The translations under genes were made by a program, and so were the position numbers. The notes beneath the pieces were generated by a model. That model saw only the letters and a list, made by a program, of their open reading frames with translations. It was not told the DNA's origin and made no database searches. Of a stretch of 64,000 bases of DNA, positions 1-10,753 are shown in pieces (position 1 is the first letter of the stretch; every line of letters begins with the position of its first letter). This DNA comes from Cannabis sativa (lineage: Eukaryota; Streptophyta; Magnoliopsida; Rosales; Cannabaceae): positions 35,573,257-35,637,256 of the forward strand of contig NC_083607.1 in the NCBI RefSeq assembly GCF_029168945.1. The letters run 5' to 3'.

Positions 1-48
1 TTTTATAGAGGTTCAGCCCCGAACAGTTCGGTAGTAGCCTAATCCTTG
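1..48 (-). repeat. Fragment of a Tat-type gypsy LTR
   Basis: The reverse complement of these bases closely matches the downstream half of the Tat LTR near 58085-58132, including the CTCGGGGCTGAA-like stretch. It ends abruptly where copia LTR sequence begins. It is the edge of another Tat LTR, cut by the window border. Confidence 0.75.
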
Positions 49-962
49 CTCCACTATAGATTTGGAATTGAATGCAATCTCAGTTATATAGAACTCTCTG
101 TATGTACCACGATATAGATACGTTATGATTATCCATTGTTACAATCCTAATAGTCAAGGATCCTCTATAGATGATCTACACTGAATAGGGACAAATTTAT
201 TGTTCTACCCTTAAATGTATTTTATCCTTAAAATACTTAGCTACCTATAAATGATACTTCAGCAAACTAATATAATTACTGAAATGAGGTCTCAATCATT
301 TATTTCTATTCAGCAAGCTCGAAGGAGATCATTGTTTCACTTCTATGTCTTGATAGAAGCTATAGATTCCATATCTATGATTAGCGGTCCCACTCAATTG
401 TACATCATGTTCCCAAAATGTACGTATCACCCAGACCAAAAGGTAGGCTTAACTAACAAATCAAAGAACATAAATAACACTCTTGAGATTGAACCTAATC
501 ATGTTAGGAATGAGATCCATAGACCTAAGATAAACCATTGATATTGACTTAGAAAGATAACGGTAAGTTTATGATATCTTATCAAGATCAATATCGGTCC
601 CTTCCAATGTATACTCCATACATCCGATACTGGTAAACTTTGCCAATGCCCTAGAAAAGACATAACACTTATCCAAGGTTTAAGTATACCCATCGCTGAT
701 TATCATGCCTGTCTAAATCCAGTGAACTGACAAATCAGGGAATTAAACTTTTGAACATATAATCATGATTATATTCCACTGCGGTGGCGACATTATAATC
801 ATGAACAAATACATATGTTCTGGATTTAATAGAATTTATACATTAAACAATCATGAAATAAATCATGTGAACCATGCCACATAAAATGCGATTTCTGATC
901 TTTATTAATTAGTAAATATGATTATATTAAAATGGGTTTTATTTAGGGCACAAAACCCAATA
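49..962 (-). repeat. Partial copia LTR (- strand), N/P-like family
   Basis: The sequence aligns with the N LTR at 59590-60519. It ends in the family's inverted LTR start, ATTTAGGGCACAAAACCCAA, but the terminal CAACA has become CAATA. No polypurine tract follows on the right. This is therefore the outer end of a 5' LTR or a solo LTR of an element lying to the left. The far end is truncated at the junction with the Tat LTR scrap near base 48. Confidence 0.8.
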
Positions 963-1624
963 GTTTCCACACCACTTGGTGGCTTTTATCACTTGATTTT
1001 GACATGTTGCTGATGAAAATATACTTTCGGCAAAAAATCTCATCCCCATTACTTATGGTCGGCCACTACCACAATTTGTGCCACAAAGATGGCAGTGGTC
1101 GGCTATGCTTGTATTTTTGTGAGAAGTGATTTCTTTCACTTGTGTTGCACTCCTTACTATTGAGGGAACACAATTGGACAAGTTCCCTTTGATGCTTTGT
1201 AGGTGGCGACCACTGCCATCTCCTTGTGGTAGTATTCTCCAAAAACTGGAGAACACTTCCATCTCCATATGGCACTGGGCGCATAGGCTCTATTCCATGG
1301 GAGTTTTATGAAACTTTGACTTTATGCACAAGTGTAAGCATTCTCATTCCAAAACGAGTCAAGTTCTTGTTGGTTTCCTTATCGAATTGAGGTCTCTAGG
1401 GTGAAAACGCTCGCGCGGGCCCATGAACCCTAGTTTGGGCATACTTGCGTGTCTGAGTATCGGTACCAAATGGTTGGTTAATATTTTTGAGTCCCCTAGA
1501 GGTGCCATAGGGCCCTCAAGAAGGATTTCTTAACTCATTTAACATTTAAGTCTTGGTCAAAGTTGCAAAGTTGACTTTTTGATATTTCAAAAATTGGGTA
1601 TAATAATACCGTTTACCATGAAAG
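963..1624. repeat. Unidentified 660-bp segment, first copy
   Basis: I do not recognise this segment. It is more GC-rich than its neighbours and carries an imperfect inverted repeat: the arm near 1063-1105 pairs with the arm near 1203-1234, both built around CCACTGCCATCT or its complement. That symmetry explains short open frames on both strands, and none looks like a protein. Its right part contains phrases such as GTCAAAGTTGCAAAGTTGAC that are common in plant LTRs, so it may be a gypsy LTR fragment. A near-identical copy lies at 10090-10753, again directly before a K LTR. Confidence 0.6.
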
Positions 1625-3519
1625 TGTTGGGTTTTATGCCCTAAATAAAACTCATTTCAATATAATCAGATTTACTTATTAATATAGGTCAGAAATAACA
1701 TTTAATGTTGCATGGTTCACATGATTTATTTCATGATTATATGTACATAATGTATAAATTCATCTGAAACCCTTTTCACATACTTGATCCTGTTTATTGT
1801 GCCGTCAACACATTGGAAAGTAAACATGACTATGTGAATAAAATTTCCTAGATTTATCAGACACAGGGTTTTACTGATATGATAATCTACAACAAGAGTT
1901 TACTTGCATTTGGAGAAATGCTATGTTCTTTCCAGAGCATTAGTTAAAGTAAAGCTCAGGTTGGATGCATGGAGTATGCATCGAAAGGGAACGATATTGA
2001 ACTTTGACTTAGATTTATTAAATTTACCGTAATATCTATTCAAGTCAATATCGCCTAGTTGATCCTAGATCAAATGTTCTTAATCCTGTTATGATTAGGC
2101 TCAATCTTGAAAGGCTATTCCTGTTCTTTGATTTGTTACTTAAGCCTACATTTAGGTCAGGGTGATACGTACATTTTGGGAACACGATAGTGCAATTGAG
2201 TGGGAGCGCTAGCATAAACATGGAATCTATAGCTTCTATCTGGCGAATAGTAAGCAAAGGATGATCTCCTTTGAGCTTGACCAAACGAACATAAATGGTG
2301 GAGTACTCATTTCACATAAGCTGAAATATCATTTATACGGGGTCAAGTGTTTTAAGGATAAAATACATTGTAGAGTGTAACGGTAATCTAATCCCTTTAC
2401 AGTGTAGATCATTCATATAGAGGATCATTGATCAAATTAGGATTATAACAATGGATAACTAATGATGTGTCTATATGGTGGAATATATAGAGCATTCGAT
2501 ATAACTGAGAGTGCAATTCTAAGTTATATGCGTGGATTCAACGAAGAATTAATAAGTTAGTGAATTTTGGTTATAAATTCTTGATCTACTTATTGGAAGC
2601 TCGGTTATATAGACCCATGGTCCCCGCACTAGTTGAGATAATATTGCTTGTAAGACTCATATAATTGGTTTTGATTAGTCAATTATAATTCTCAATTTAG
2701 ACTATGTCTATTTGTGAATTTTTCACTAAGTAAGGGCGAAATTGTAAAGAAAGAGTTTTAGAGGCATATTTGTTAATTATGATACTTTGTATGGTTCAAT
2801 TAATGAATATGATAAATGAAAATATTATTTAATAAGTATTTATAGTTATTAAATAGTTAGAATTGGCATTTAAATGGTTGAATTTGAAAATTGGCATTTT
2901 TGAGAAAATCAGATGCAGAAAAGATAAAACTGCAAAATTGCAAAAAGTGAGGCCCAAATCCACTTGTATAGGGCCGGCCACTTTTGTAGGAAATTTAAAC
3001 TGATATTTTCATTATTTTAATGCGAAATAATTCAAACCTAACCCTAGTGGAATGCTATAAATAGATAGTGAAGGCTTCAGGAAATTTACACTGAATTTCT
3101 ACACTTCTGATTCAGAAAAACCTGAGCCTTCTCTCTCCCTATCTTTGGCCGACCCTTCTCTTTCTCCTTCCCTCTTCAATTTCGAAAATCTTAGTGTGAG
3201 AGTAGTGCCCACACACAGCAAGTGATACCTCAATCATAGTGAGGAAGATCGTGAAGAAAGACTTTCAGCAAGAAGGAGGTTTCAGCATCAAAGATTCAGA
3301 GAAAGAGATCCAGGTTCAGATATTGATAATGCTCTGCTACAGAAAGGAATCAAGGGCTAGATATCTGAACGGAAGGAGTCATTATGTTCCGCTGCACCCA
3401 ATGTAAGGTTTCTTAAACTTTATACGTGTTTATTTCATCGTTTTAGAAAGTTCATATTTAGAGTGCTAATAAACATACTTGTGAGTAGATCTAAGATCCT
3501 GGTAAAATAAATTCCAACA
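1625..3519 (+). repeat. K 5' LTR
   Basis: It starts TGTTGGGTTTTATGCC and ends TTCCAACA, followed at once by the primer site. It is 1895 bp and the same family as the A, M, N and P LTRs. A TATA box lies at 3055-3063 and a GGCCGGCC box at 2972-2979. Near the end is a conserved GTAAG splice-donor-like site at 3403. Confidence 0.93.
3055..3063 (+). promoter_or_regulatory. TATA box of K LTR
   Basis: CTATAAATA lies about 460 bp from the LTR end. Equivalent boxes occur in A (37625-37633 and 45795-45803) and, on the minus strand, in M (24109-24117) and P (61083-61091). In each case the box is 74-83 bp downstream of a GGCCGGCC motif. Transcription of the element would start just downstream. Confidence 0.75.
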
Positions 3520-3520
3520 A

Positions 3521-3537
3521 CTGGCCTCAGAGCCATG
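3521..3537 (+). other. K primer-binding site
   Basis: CTGGCCTCAGAGCCATGG starts two bases after the LTR. It resembles the usual copia primer site complementary to the 3' end of initiator methionine tRNA (TGGTATCAGAGC) with changes in the middle. The same variant occurs in M and a close one in A. Confidence 0.85.
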
Positions 3538-3876
3538 GTAATTGATTTACTTGCAAGAAATTTGGACTTTAAAACGATTGTTTGTTTGTTTTTGGATGGT
3601 ATCATGTTGTATTGAGTGTTATTTGATGATTGATTGATGTTTGTGAATTTTCGTGAAAGATAATTGAATATCTGTTTCTATAATTATTTTTATTGGATTG
3701 TATGGAAAAAATTAAGCAAGTTACTTTTTTACAGAACTCAATTTCGATTTAATTTGAATTAGTTATGATTTTTGGAAGTTTCGGGGTTGAGCTGAATCCC
3801 ACCTGCGCGCGCGGAGAGGCTGCTAACAGCCCCCTGCGCCTAGGTTTCACGCCCAAGCCAGCCCTTGCGCGCCCAT

Positions 3877-3907
3877 GGACAGTATGCCAATGCTTGGCAT
3901 ACTGTCC
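3877..3907 (+). other. Leader hairpin in GC-rich island
   Basis: A perfect 14-bp stem (3877-3890 with 3894-3907) closes a TGC loop. It lies about 340 bases after the primer site in a GC-rich island of otherwise AT-rich leader. M has an equivalent at 50904-50930. A packaging or dimerisation role is inference from position only. Confidence 0.65.
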
Positions 3908-4627
3908 GTACAGCTCGCAATTTTTTCGTTTTTCTTCGTTTTTTCATGCTTTTTCATGGAATTAACTTCCGATTTTTTGTGTAGTTCTGTATTTATACTA
4001 TCACTATTCCTAATTCAATTCTAATTATCATTATGAATTAATTTAATATTTTTTAAATTTAATTTAAGATAACTATAATCTATCTTATTTGCTTAATAAT
4101 CTATCTTATTTTTTTAAATTTGATTATATCTTATCTTATTTTTAAATTTAAGGTCAGATTTTAAGTATTTTAAATTAAATCTTTTTTTTTTAAATAATTT
4201 GACCTTATTTAAATTTAAAATAAGATAACTATAATCATGTAATTTTAAAAAGATGTAAGATATTTTGTTAACTTTTAAATTCTGTTATTTTATTTATTTA
4301 AATTACATTTAAAATCTGAAAAAAAATATTCATTTATCTTTTTTAATTTTTTATTTAATTTTTATTTATAAAATAACATTTAAATTTTAAAAGTAGTTAG
4401 CAAATTTTGAAATGATATTTAGGTTGGTTGAAACCTAATTTTTCAAAATTGTAGGTTTAATTTTTAAATATTTTTTTTATTAATTTCGAATTTTAAATTT
4501 TTTTAAAATTTTTTAAAATTTTTCGAAAATAAATATTTTATTTATTTATTTGATTATTTTGAAATTAATTATTTAATTTAAAATTAAATAAATCCTTCAT
4601 CCAACTATCCAGCTAACCTTGTTTCAG

Positions 4628-4649
4628 GAGGATGTGTTTTAGCTTGTTT
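4628..4649 (+). other. Candidate 22-nt mini-exon in K leader
   Basis: It is preceded by CTAACCTTGTTTCAG, which has a branch-point-like CTAAC and a 3' splice site, and followed by GTAAGTTTTT, a 5' splice site. The same arrangement with the same 22-nt length occurs in A (39079-39100) and M (50160-50181, minus strand). A further acceptor-like TAACAG ends at 4767. Confidence 0.45.
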
Positions 4650-6939
4650 GTAAGTTTTTAAAACCTATTATTTCTTGATTACAAATAGCCATGGTTAACT
4701 TGTTGACAGATCCAATGATCTGATTTTAACTCATGGCTCCCTTGGTCAAGCAAATAATTTGTAACAGGTATATTTTCACAATCTTCTTTCATCTGTGTAT
4801 GACCTAGCAACATGATAGGATCCATCCAAATTGTGTGCCTGTGTGAGCCTATATGTTTAATTTCATTATAGATGCATATAGGTTGTTGTTGCTAAATAAA
4901 ATATCATAGTTCTTGATAGATTTTATTTAGGCCCATTTAGTTTTTTGGGCCTATTCAATAAATAACAGTTGTTCATTTTAAGGTTAAATTCCTCTCTTTT
5001 GGGCCTTGTGTGAGAGTTGGGAGCCATAGTAGTGGGTACGACATACTGAACCCAGCACCCCCTCACATGAACCAGCCCAATTGTGAAGGCCCATTTGCCT
5101 GATTTGAATAACTGTACTAGGTTAATTAAACTAGTTTAACCTAATAAAATTGATTAGCAACATAATTAATTTCATTTATTTTGAAATTAATTTAAGAAAA
5201 TTATAGTTTAAAGAATTTTTTATTCTAAGCTAAACTATATGTATTTTCTTGTATTTAATTAAATATAGAATTATAACCATCTAGATTCTTTCTGAAACTT
5301 AATTTAAATTTTTCATTAAATATTCCTATTTAAGTTGATATTTAGTTATCTCTAACTAATCAACTTAAATCTGAATATCTTTTGAATTTCAAATTTCAAA
5401 ATTAAGTTGAGGAATTTTAGGCATTGGTTATTAAGATTCTTTAGATATTTTTTAAGTTAATATCTTTTCGAATATTAACTTAAAATGGAATATTTTTAAC
5501 TTAAGTGGTTACAACTTAATTTTTGATATTTAATTAAATTTAAATTTGAAAATATTTAAGTTCTAGATTTTTTCTAATACAACATAAATTAGATTTTTTT
5601 TTCAAATTTTGTGGAAAAGATACTTAGTCAAATAAGATATTTTCTAGATAGTTATTTCTAGACTACTTATTGTTTCTAATATTAAATAGGAAAATATTAT
5701 ACATTGTGAAATTAATTATTTAAATAATTAATTTTGGTACAATTTATTTTAAGTATATTTTTTTCCTAGTATTAAACTAGAGATTAATAATTAAGCCTTC
5801 TCTACACTTAATTATTTATTTCTTGAATTTAATACATTTAATTAATTTGAAAATTAAATATCTAAGTTTATTTTCATCATGATACTTAAATATTTCTTTT
5901 TCATGACACTTAATTAAACAGAAAATTATTTTTAGTTGAAATTTATTTTTTCAACTAAATTTAAATAATTTTCAAAATATATTTTTTCTTCATTTTATTA
6001 ATCAAATTTCAAAATTGCATTTCTTAAATGCTGGAATTTCGAATTTTATTTGAAAAATAGATTAAAGTTGTAAATTATTTATTTTAATTTTGGACCAACT
6101 TAAATCAATGATTTTTTCATTTAATGATTAGTTAAAATAAATGAAGTAAAATATATTTTTCTTTATTTTATTAATCAATTTTCGAAATTGCATTTCATAA
6201 TGCAAGATGATTTTGAATTTATCTTGAAAAATAGATTAAGTTGTAAATTAATTATTTATTTTAATTAATACCTTGATCAACTTAAATCAATGATTTTTTC
6301 ATTTATTGATTAATTTAAAATAAATTGAATTAAAGTATATTATTGGAAATTGAATTAATTAGTCAAAGGAAAATCTAGATTGATATTATCTATGTTTGCT
6401 TGAAGTATTTTTCTAGTGTATTTAATTAAATAGAAAATTAATATTTAAGTTGATTTTCATCATCATACTTAAATATTTGAAATTTTTCTTATATATATTT
6501 AATTAAATAGGAAAATTATATTTTTTGTTGTAAATTTATTTTATTAATTAATTTTTGGCCAACATTAAATTAGAATATTTTTTCCAGGATTAATTTTTTA
6601 TGCATTTTCGAAAATAGTATACTTGAATACTTTAATTTTTCGAAATGCAATATATATTTAAAGAAAATTAAATTTGAGTTGTAAATTAATTTAAATTAAT
6701 TTTGTAACAACTTAAATTGAATATTTTTCTAAATATTTATTGGAAATTATTACTAAGATGGAAATAATTCATGTTATTTTCATATCCATCTAAGTAAAAT
6801 TTATAAATATTAAATTAAAATTTATATTTAGAATTTTTCATTCTAAATTAGAAATTTTAATTAAATAAATATATATTTAAAATAAATAGATTAAATAAAG
6901 AGAATTAAAGAAAATACAAATCTCTTTAAATAATGAGCT

Positions 6940-7330
6940 TTATTATTAAGATATTCGATCTCCATTGTTGGTTTTACATCGCGTTTGTTTTAGTGAGTAA
7001 TCCTCCCTAATGGAGGAACGTTCATTAGCAATTTCGCACCGTTTAATCTCGAAAGATAAGTAGTTTGTAAGTGTTTTATATGGTATGGATCACCCTAATG
7101 GTGGCGACCATATTTGACTTGCAAATTGCGAAACAATGGTGGAAGCTCATAAGATAGAATTGCCTTGACTCTCGCCTAAACAGGAAACGCTGAATTCCAA
7201 TCTTGATCGTATAAAAGGTTGCTAGAATGTTTAACATTTTAGATGAGCTAACAACTCTATTCAATGGATGGTAGCTTTGACTCTCGCCTAAACGGGACAC
7301 TGATATCAGTTTGTTGAAAACCTTGGAAAT
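6940..7330 (+). repeat. Conserved pre-gag block of K
   Basis: This block is far better conserved than the surrounding leader. It matches A at 40190-40575 and M (reverse) at 47875-48245. It contains two copies of a 20-bp motif beginning GACTCTCGCCTAAAC, at 7167-7186 and 7279-7298, spaced 112 bp. It has no long open frame. The function is unknown. Confidence 0.75.
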
Positions 7331-7450
7331 TATTTAGGATTGTATGTTTTTGTATTTTCACTTGTCATTCCTACTTGCTATATGCTTATAATTTCTGAAT
7401 TGTGTATGAATTTATATTGAACCATGTTATTTTCTGTTATTAAGTTGTAG

Positions 7451-9952
7451 TTTAATTTCGAATCTTTATTGTTGGTCTAACTTGGCTTGTTTATCTAATG
7501 AGATAAATCCCTAGTGGATTTTCACCATTAGACATACATAATATTGTTAGATCTCGAAAGATAAATATTGTATAAATAAGATTACTTTGACATTCGCTAA
7601 TCAAAGCATCGTTGGATTCTTATTTATAAACGAAATTATCCTAATTCCTCTTAACTTATTCATTTCGAATTAGCTTCAAAACATATCATTGGATGAATGG
7701 TCTATAAATCATTTCATGTCATTCTATATTTTCTCTTAAGAAATTAAATGACGCATATGATTATAATCCCGAAATTCTATTCCCAATTGATATAAATCCT
7801 CAATCTTAAAAATCTCCTACTTGTATGGGCAAATCTGACTTACAGTTTAAATTAGTAGTGGTGGTCCAAGAAAGAATTACTCATTATATTTGGTTGAATT
7901 TAAGTCTTTGACTTTAATTTTAGAATCCAAACGGAAATTTTCTTATATTTCTGTTTCCAGGAAGCAATACAGTTACACTTTCCAAGTGTTAAATATCCAT
8001 CTTCTATTAATGGATTCAAACTGTATGGAATATGAGTTTGGTATTCTGTGACTAGGATCCACTTGCACTATTCTAAGAACTCTTTGATGTAACTATACCT
8101 AAATCATCAAAAGACTCAACCACATTTTTCATTAATCTATGGCATTTGTATCTTGTTCATAGTGGATTTGACAAGATCAATCTCTGCAAAGAGTTAATAT
8201 GCCTATATCCACTGAAAGTAGTTCATCTCATTCGCAGATGGATGTACATTCAGGGGTGGATATGAGTTTTTCGTTGTATTCTTAAAACGATAACTCTAGA
8301 TTATACCTTTTAGCAAGAAATTTGAAATGTTTGAAAATTTTCATTAATTTCTAGCAATGGTTAAAACCATTAAGGTAAGTGGTTAAAGATCTTGCGAACT
8401 GATAGGGGTGGAGAAATAGTTAGTAGATATGCAGTTCAAAGATCATTAATTGTATTTTTGAATTATATCCAAACTTACCTCCTCAGAAATTTCGAGTTGC
8501 ATGTTGACGATTAGTAACTAGTCGTGGCCTAATTCCTTCTATGGTAATACAATTTCAGAATGATGTAATGGTTGTATACTTAATGTAAATCATTACTAGA
8601 TTCATGGATGACCTAATCGAAATCTTAAGAAAAGCTAGAACTGTTAACCATGGTTTGTTAGCTATTCTAAGTGATTAGGGGTGGACCATCCCATTGTCAA
8701 TAGATAAGAAAGTGTTTGTTCAAACAAATACTACTTTTCTAAGAAAATGACTAAGTCTGAAAATAAAGTAGCAAATAAAGGAGATATTTAATTCTTGATT
8801 CCAAAAGTGTTCTATCATCTTATTTGACATATGATGATCCCACTGGCTCTGTTGTCTTGTCACAACCGAAGAGATCAATACCATTTAGTTTTCTTAGACA
8901 TAATTCACGGTACCTTGTCGTAGTGGGAGAGTTTCTAGGAACTCACCTTCTTGGGAGACACTAGTGATTAAAATCCATTGTGAGTTTAAACAAGTAATGG
9001 ATTGTCAAGATAAGAAACTAAGAAGAAAGCCAAAAAAAAAAAACTATGGTTTAGTCCATTCACATGGAATAACCTAAAGTTTTCTATTACAAGGACATAA
9101 AAGGAAATTTTCGTTTATAAGTCCATTCAATGGACTTAACAAAACTTCTTGTTCCTAGTATTATAGGTTTGAGTTTATCTAAACCTATGGCTTGTGGTAT
9201 ACCTGGTAATTACTTACTCTAATGCAAGCAACTTACTTTAGTGAGATGCTGAAGCATTTTCTTTCTAATGGCAATCTATAGAAGCTTCACAACTTCTTAA
9301 ACATAGATTTTATTTATCTAAAGAAAAGTTTCAACTATTCCAGAAAAGATAAAGCCATGAAAGAATTTCTTAAATCAACAATGAGAGGTCTTAGATATGC
9401 TTTTGTATGCCTTAGATCAGACACTTGCTGTTGAGTGGGAGTAATGAGTAGATATCAGATTAATCCAGGAGAAGAACATTGGAAGACAATCAAGTAAATC
9501 CTAAGATTAAGAAGAGGAACTATATGTTAGTCTATAAGAGTGTGTTTAAAACTCTTAGACTACACCACATCAGATTTCGAAATTTGCCTTTGTGCTAGTA
9601 AATCTTTCTGATAAGATGGTGGTTACTCTGGGGGTGGAATAGTGATTTTGGAGAAGTGTAAAAACCTATCTGAAGTCTCTAGGTCTACCAGAAAGGGACT
9701 GAATCTTAAAGTTGCAGGAAAGGTACTTATTCAGTCTAAGGAAAGTTCTATACATCTTTGGCAACATTCCAAATTTCCTTAACTACTAGTGTTAATTTCC
9801 TGATTAACCAAAAGTACTTGCCAAAAGTATAGAATCCAGTATCCCAAGAGAGTAGACATATAGAGAGGAATTTCACTTTATCAATAATTTTGTGATTAAG
9901 GAAGAGTAATGGTGGAGAAAAGGTTGTGGTTAATTCAACCTTTCAGATCCTA
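7451..9952 (+). pseudogene. Decayed gag-pol remnant of K
   Basis: DNA-level similarity to the A polyprotein gene is clear in patches: the pre-integrase LWHL-type region near 8140-8190, the integrase RTDRGG-type region near 8386-8415, the RT/RNase H region near 9405-9480, and the GGGV-type RNase H region near 9620-9660. Stops and frameshifts fill every frame, so there is no usable protein. The remnant breaks off at 9952, where the pol C terminus and polypurine tract should follow, and joins copy two of the 5' flank. Confidence 0.8.
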
Positions 9953-10753
9953 TTAATAGAATTTATACATTAAACAATCATGAAATAAATCATGTGAACC
10001 ATGCAACATAAAATGCGATTTCTGATCTTTATTAATTAGTAAATCTGATTATATTAAAATGGATTTTATTTAGGGCACAAAACCCAATAGTTTCCACACC
10101 ACTTGGTGGCTTTTATCACTTGATTTTGACATGTTGCTGATGAAAATATACTTTTGGCAAAAAATCTCATCCCCATTACTTATGGTCGACCACTACCACA
10201 ATTTGTGCCACAAAGATGGCAGTGGTCGGCTATGCTTGTATTTTTGTGAGAAGTGATTTCTTTCACTTGTGTTGCACTCCTTAGTATTGAGGGAACACAA
10301 TTGGACAAGTTCCCTTTGATGCTTTGTAGGTGGCGACCACTGCCATCTCCTTGTGGTAGTATTCTCCAAAAACTGGAGAACACTTCTATCTCCATATGGC
10401 ACTGGGCGCATAGGCTCTATTCCATGGGAGTTTTATGAAACTTTGACTTTATGCACAAGTGTAAGCATTCTCATTCCAAAACGAGTCAAGTTCTTGTTGG
10501 TTTCCTTGTCGAATTGAGGTCTCTAGGGTGAAAACGCTCACGCGGGCCCATGAACCCTAGTTTGGGCATACTTGAGTGTGTGAGTATCGGTACCAAATGG
10601 TTGGTTAATATTTTTGAGTCCCCTAGAGGTGCCATAGGGCCCTCAAGAAGGATTTCTTAACTCATTTGACATTTATAAGTCTTGGTCAAAGTTGCAAAGT
10701 TGACTTTTTGATTTTTCAAAAATTGGGTATAACAATACCGTTTACCATGAAAG
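9953..10753. repeat. Second copy of the K 5' flank
   Basis: This matches 826-1624: first the last ~137 bp of a minus-strand copia LTR (9953-10089), then the unidentified 660-bp segment (10090-10753). It differs at only a few positions. The junction at 9952/9953 shares a short TTAAT with the source. An inverted repeat like that at 1063-1234 is present again. Confidence 0.9.

Larger units (their letters stand above)
3538..7450 (+). other. K untranslated leader, possibly an intron
   Basis: This is 3.9 kb of AT-rich DNA without a convincing gene. It is not uniform. Islands conserved with A and M stand out: a GC-rich stretch with a hairpin (about 3780-3930), a block around 4600-4880, a block around 4980-5130, and the pre-gag block at 6940-7330. 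The region is bounded by a GTAAG in the LTR (3403) and TTGTAG at 7445-7450, the position where A and M have an acceptor-like site just before gag. A 66-codon open frame at 3765-3965 shares its last residues with one in A, but this follows from DNA homology and I do not call it a gene. Confidence 0.7.

Noticed and set aside
1053..1311. Overlapping open frames of 61-72 codons on both strands, repeated at 10180-10438.
   Set aside because: They follow from the inverted repeat in the 660-bp segment; no domain, no start context, and frames exist on both strands at once.
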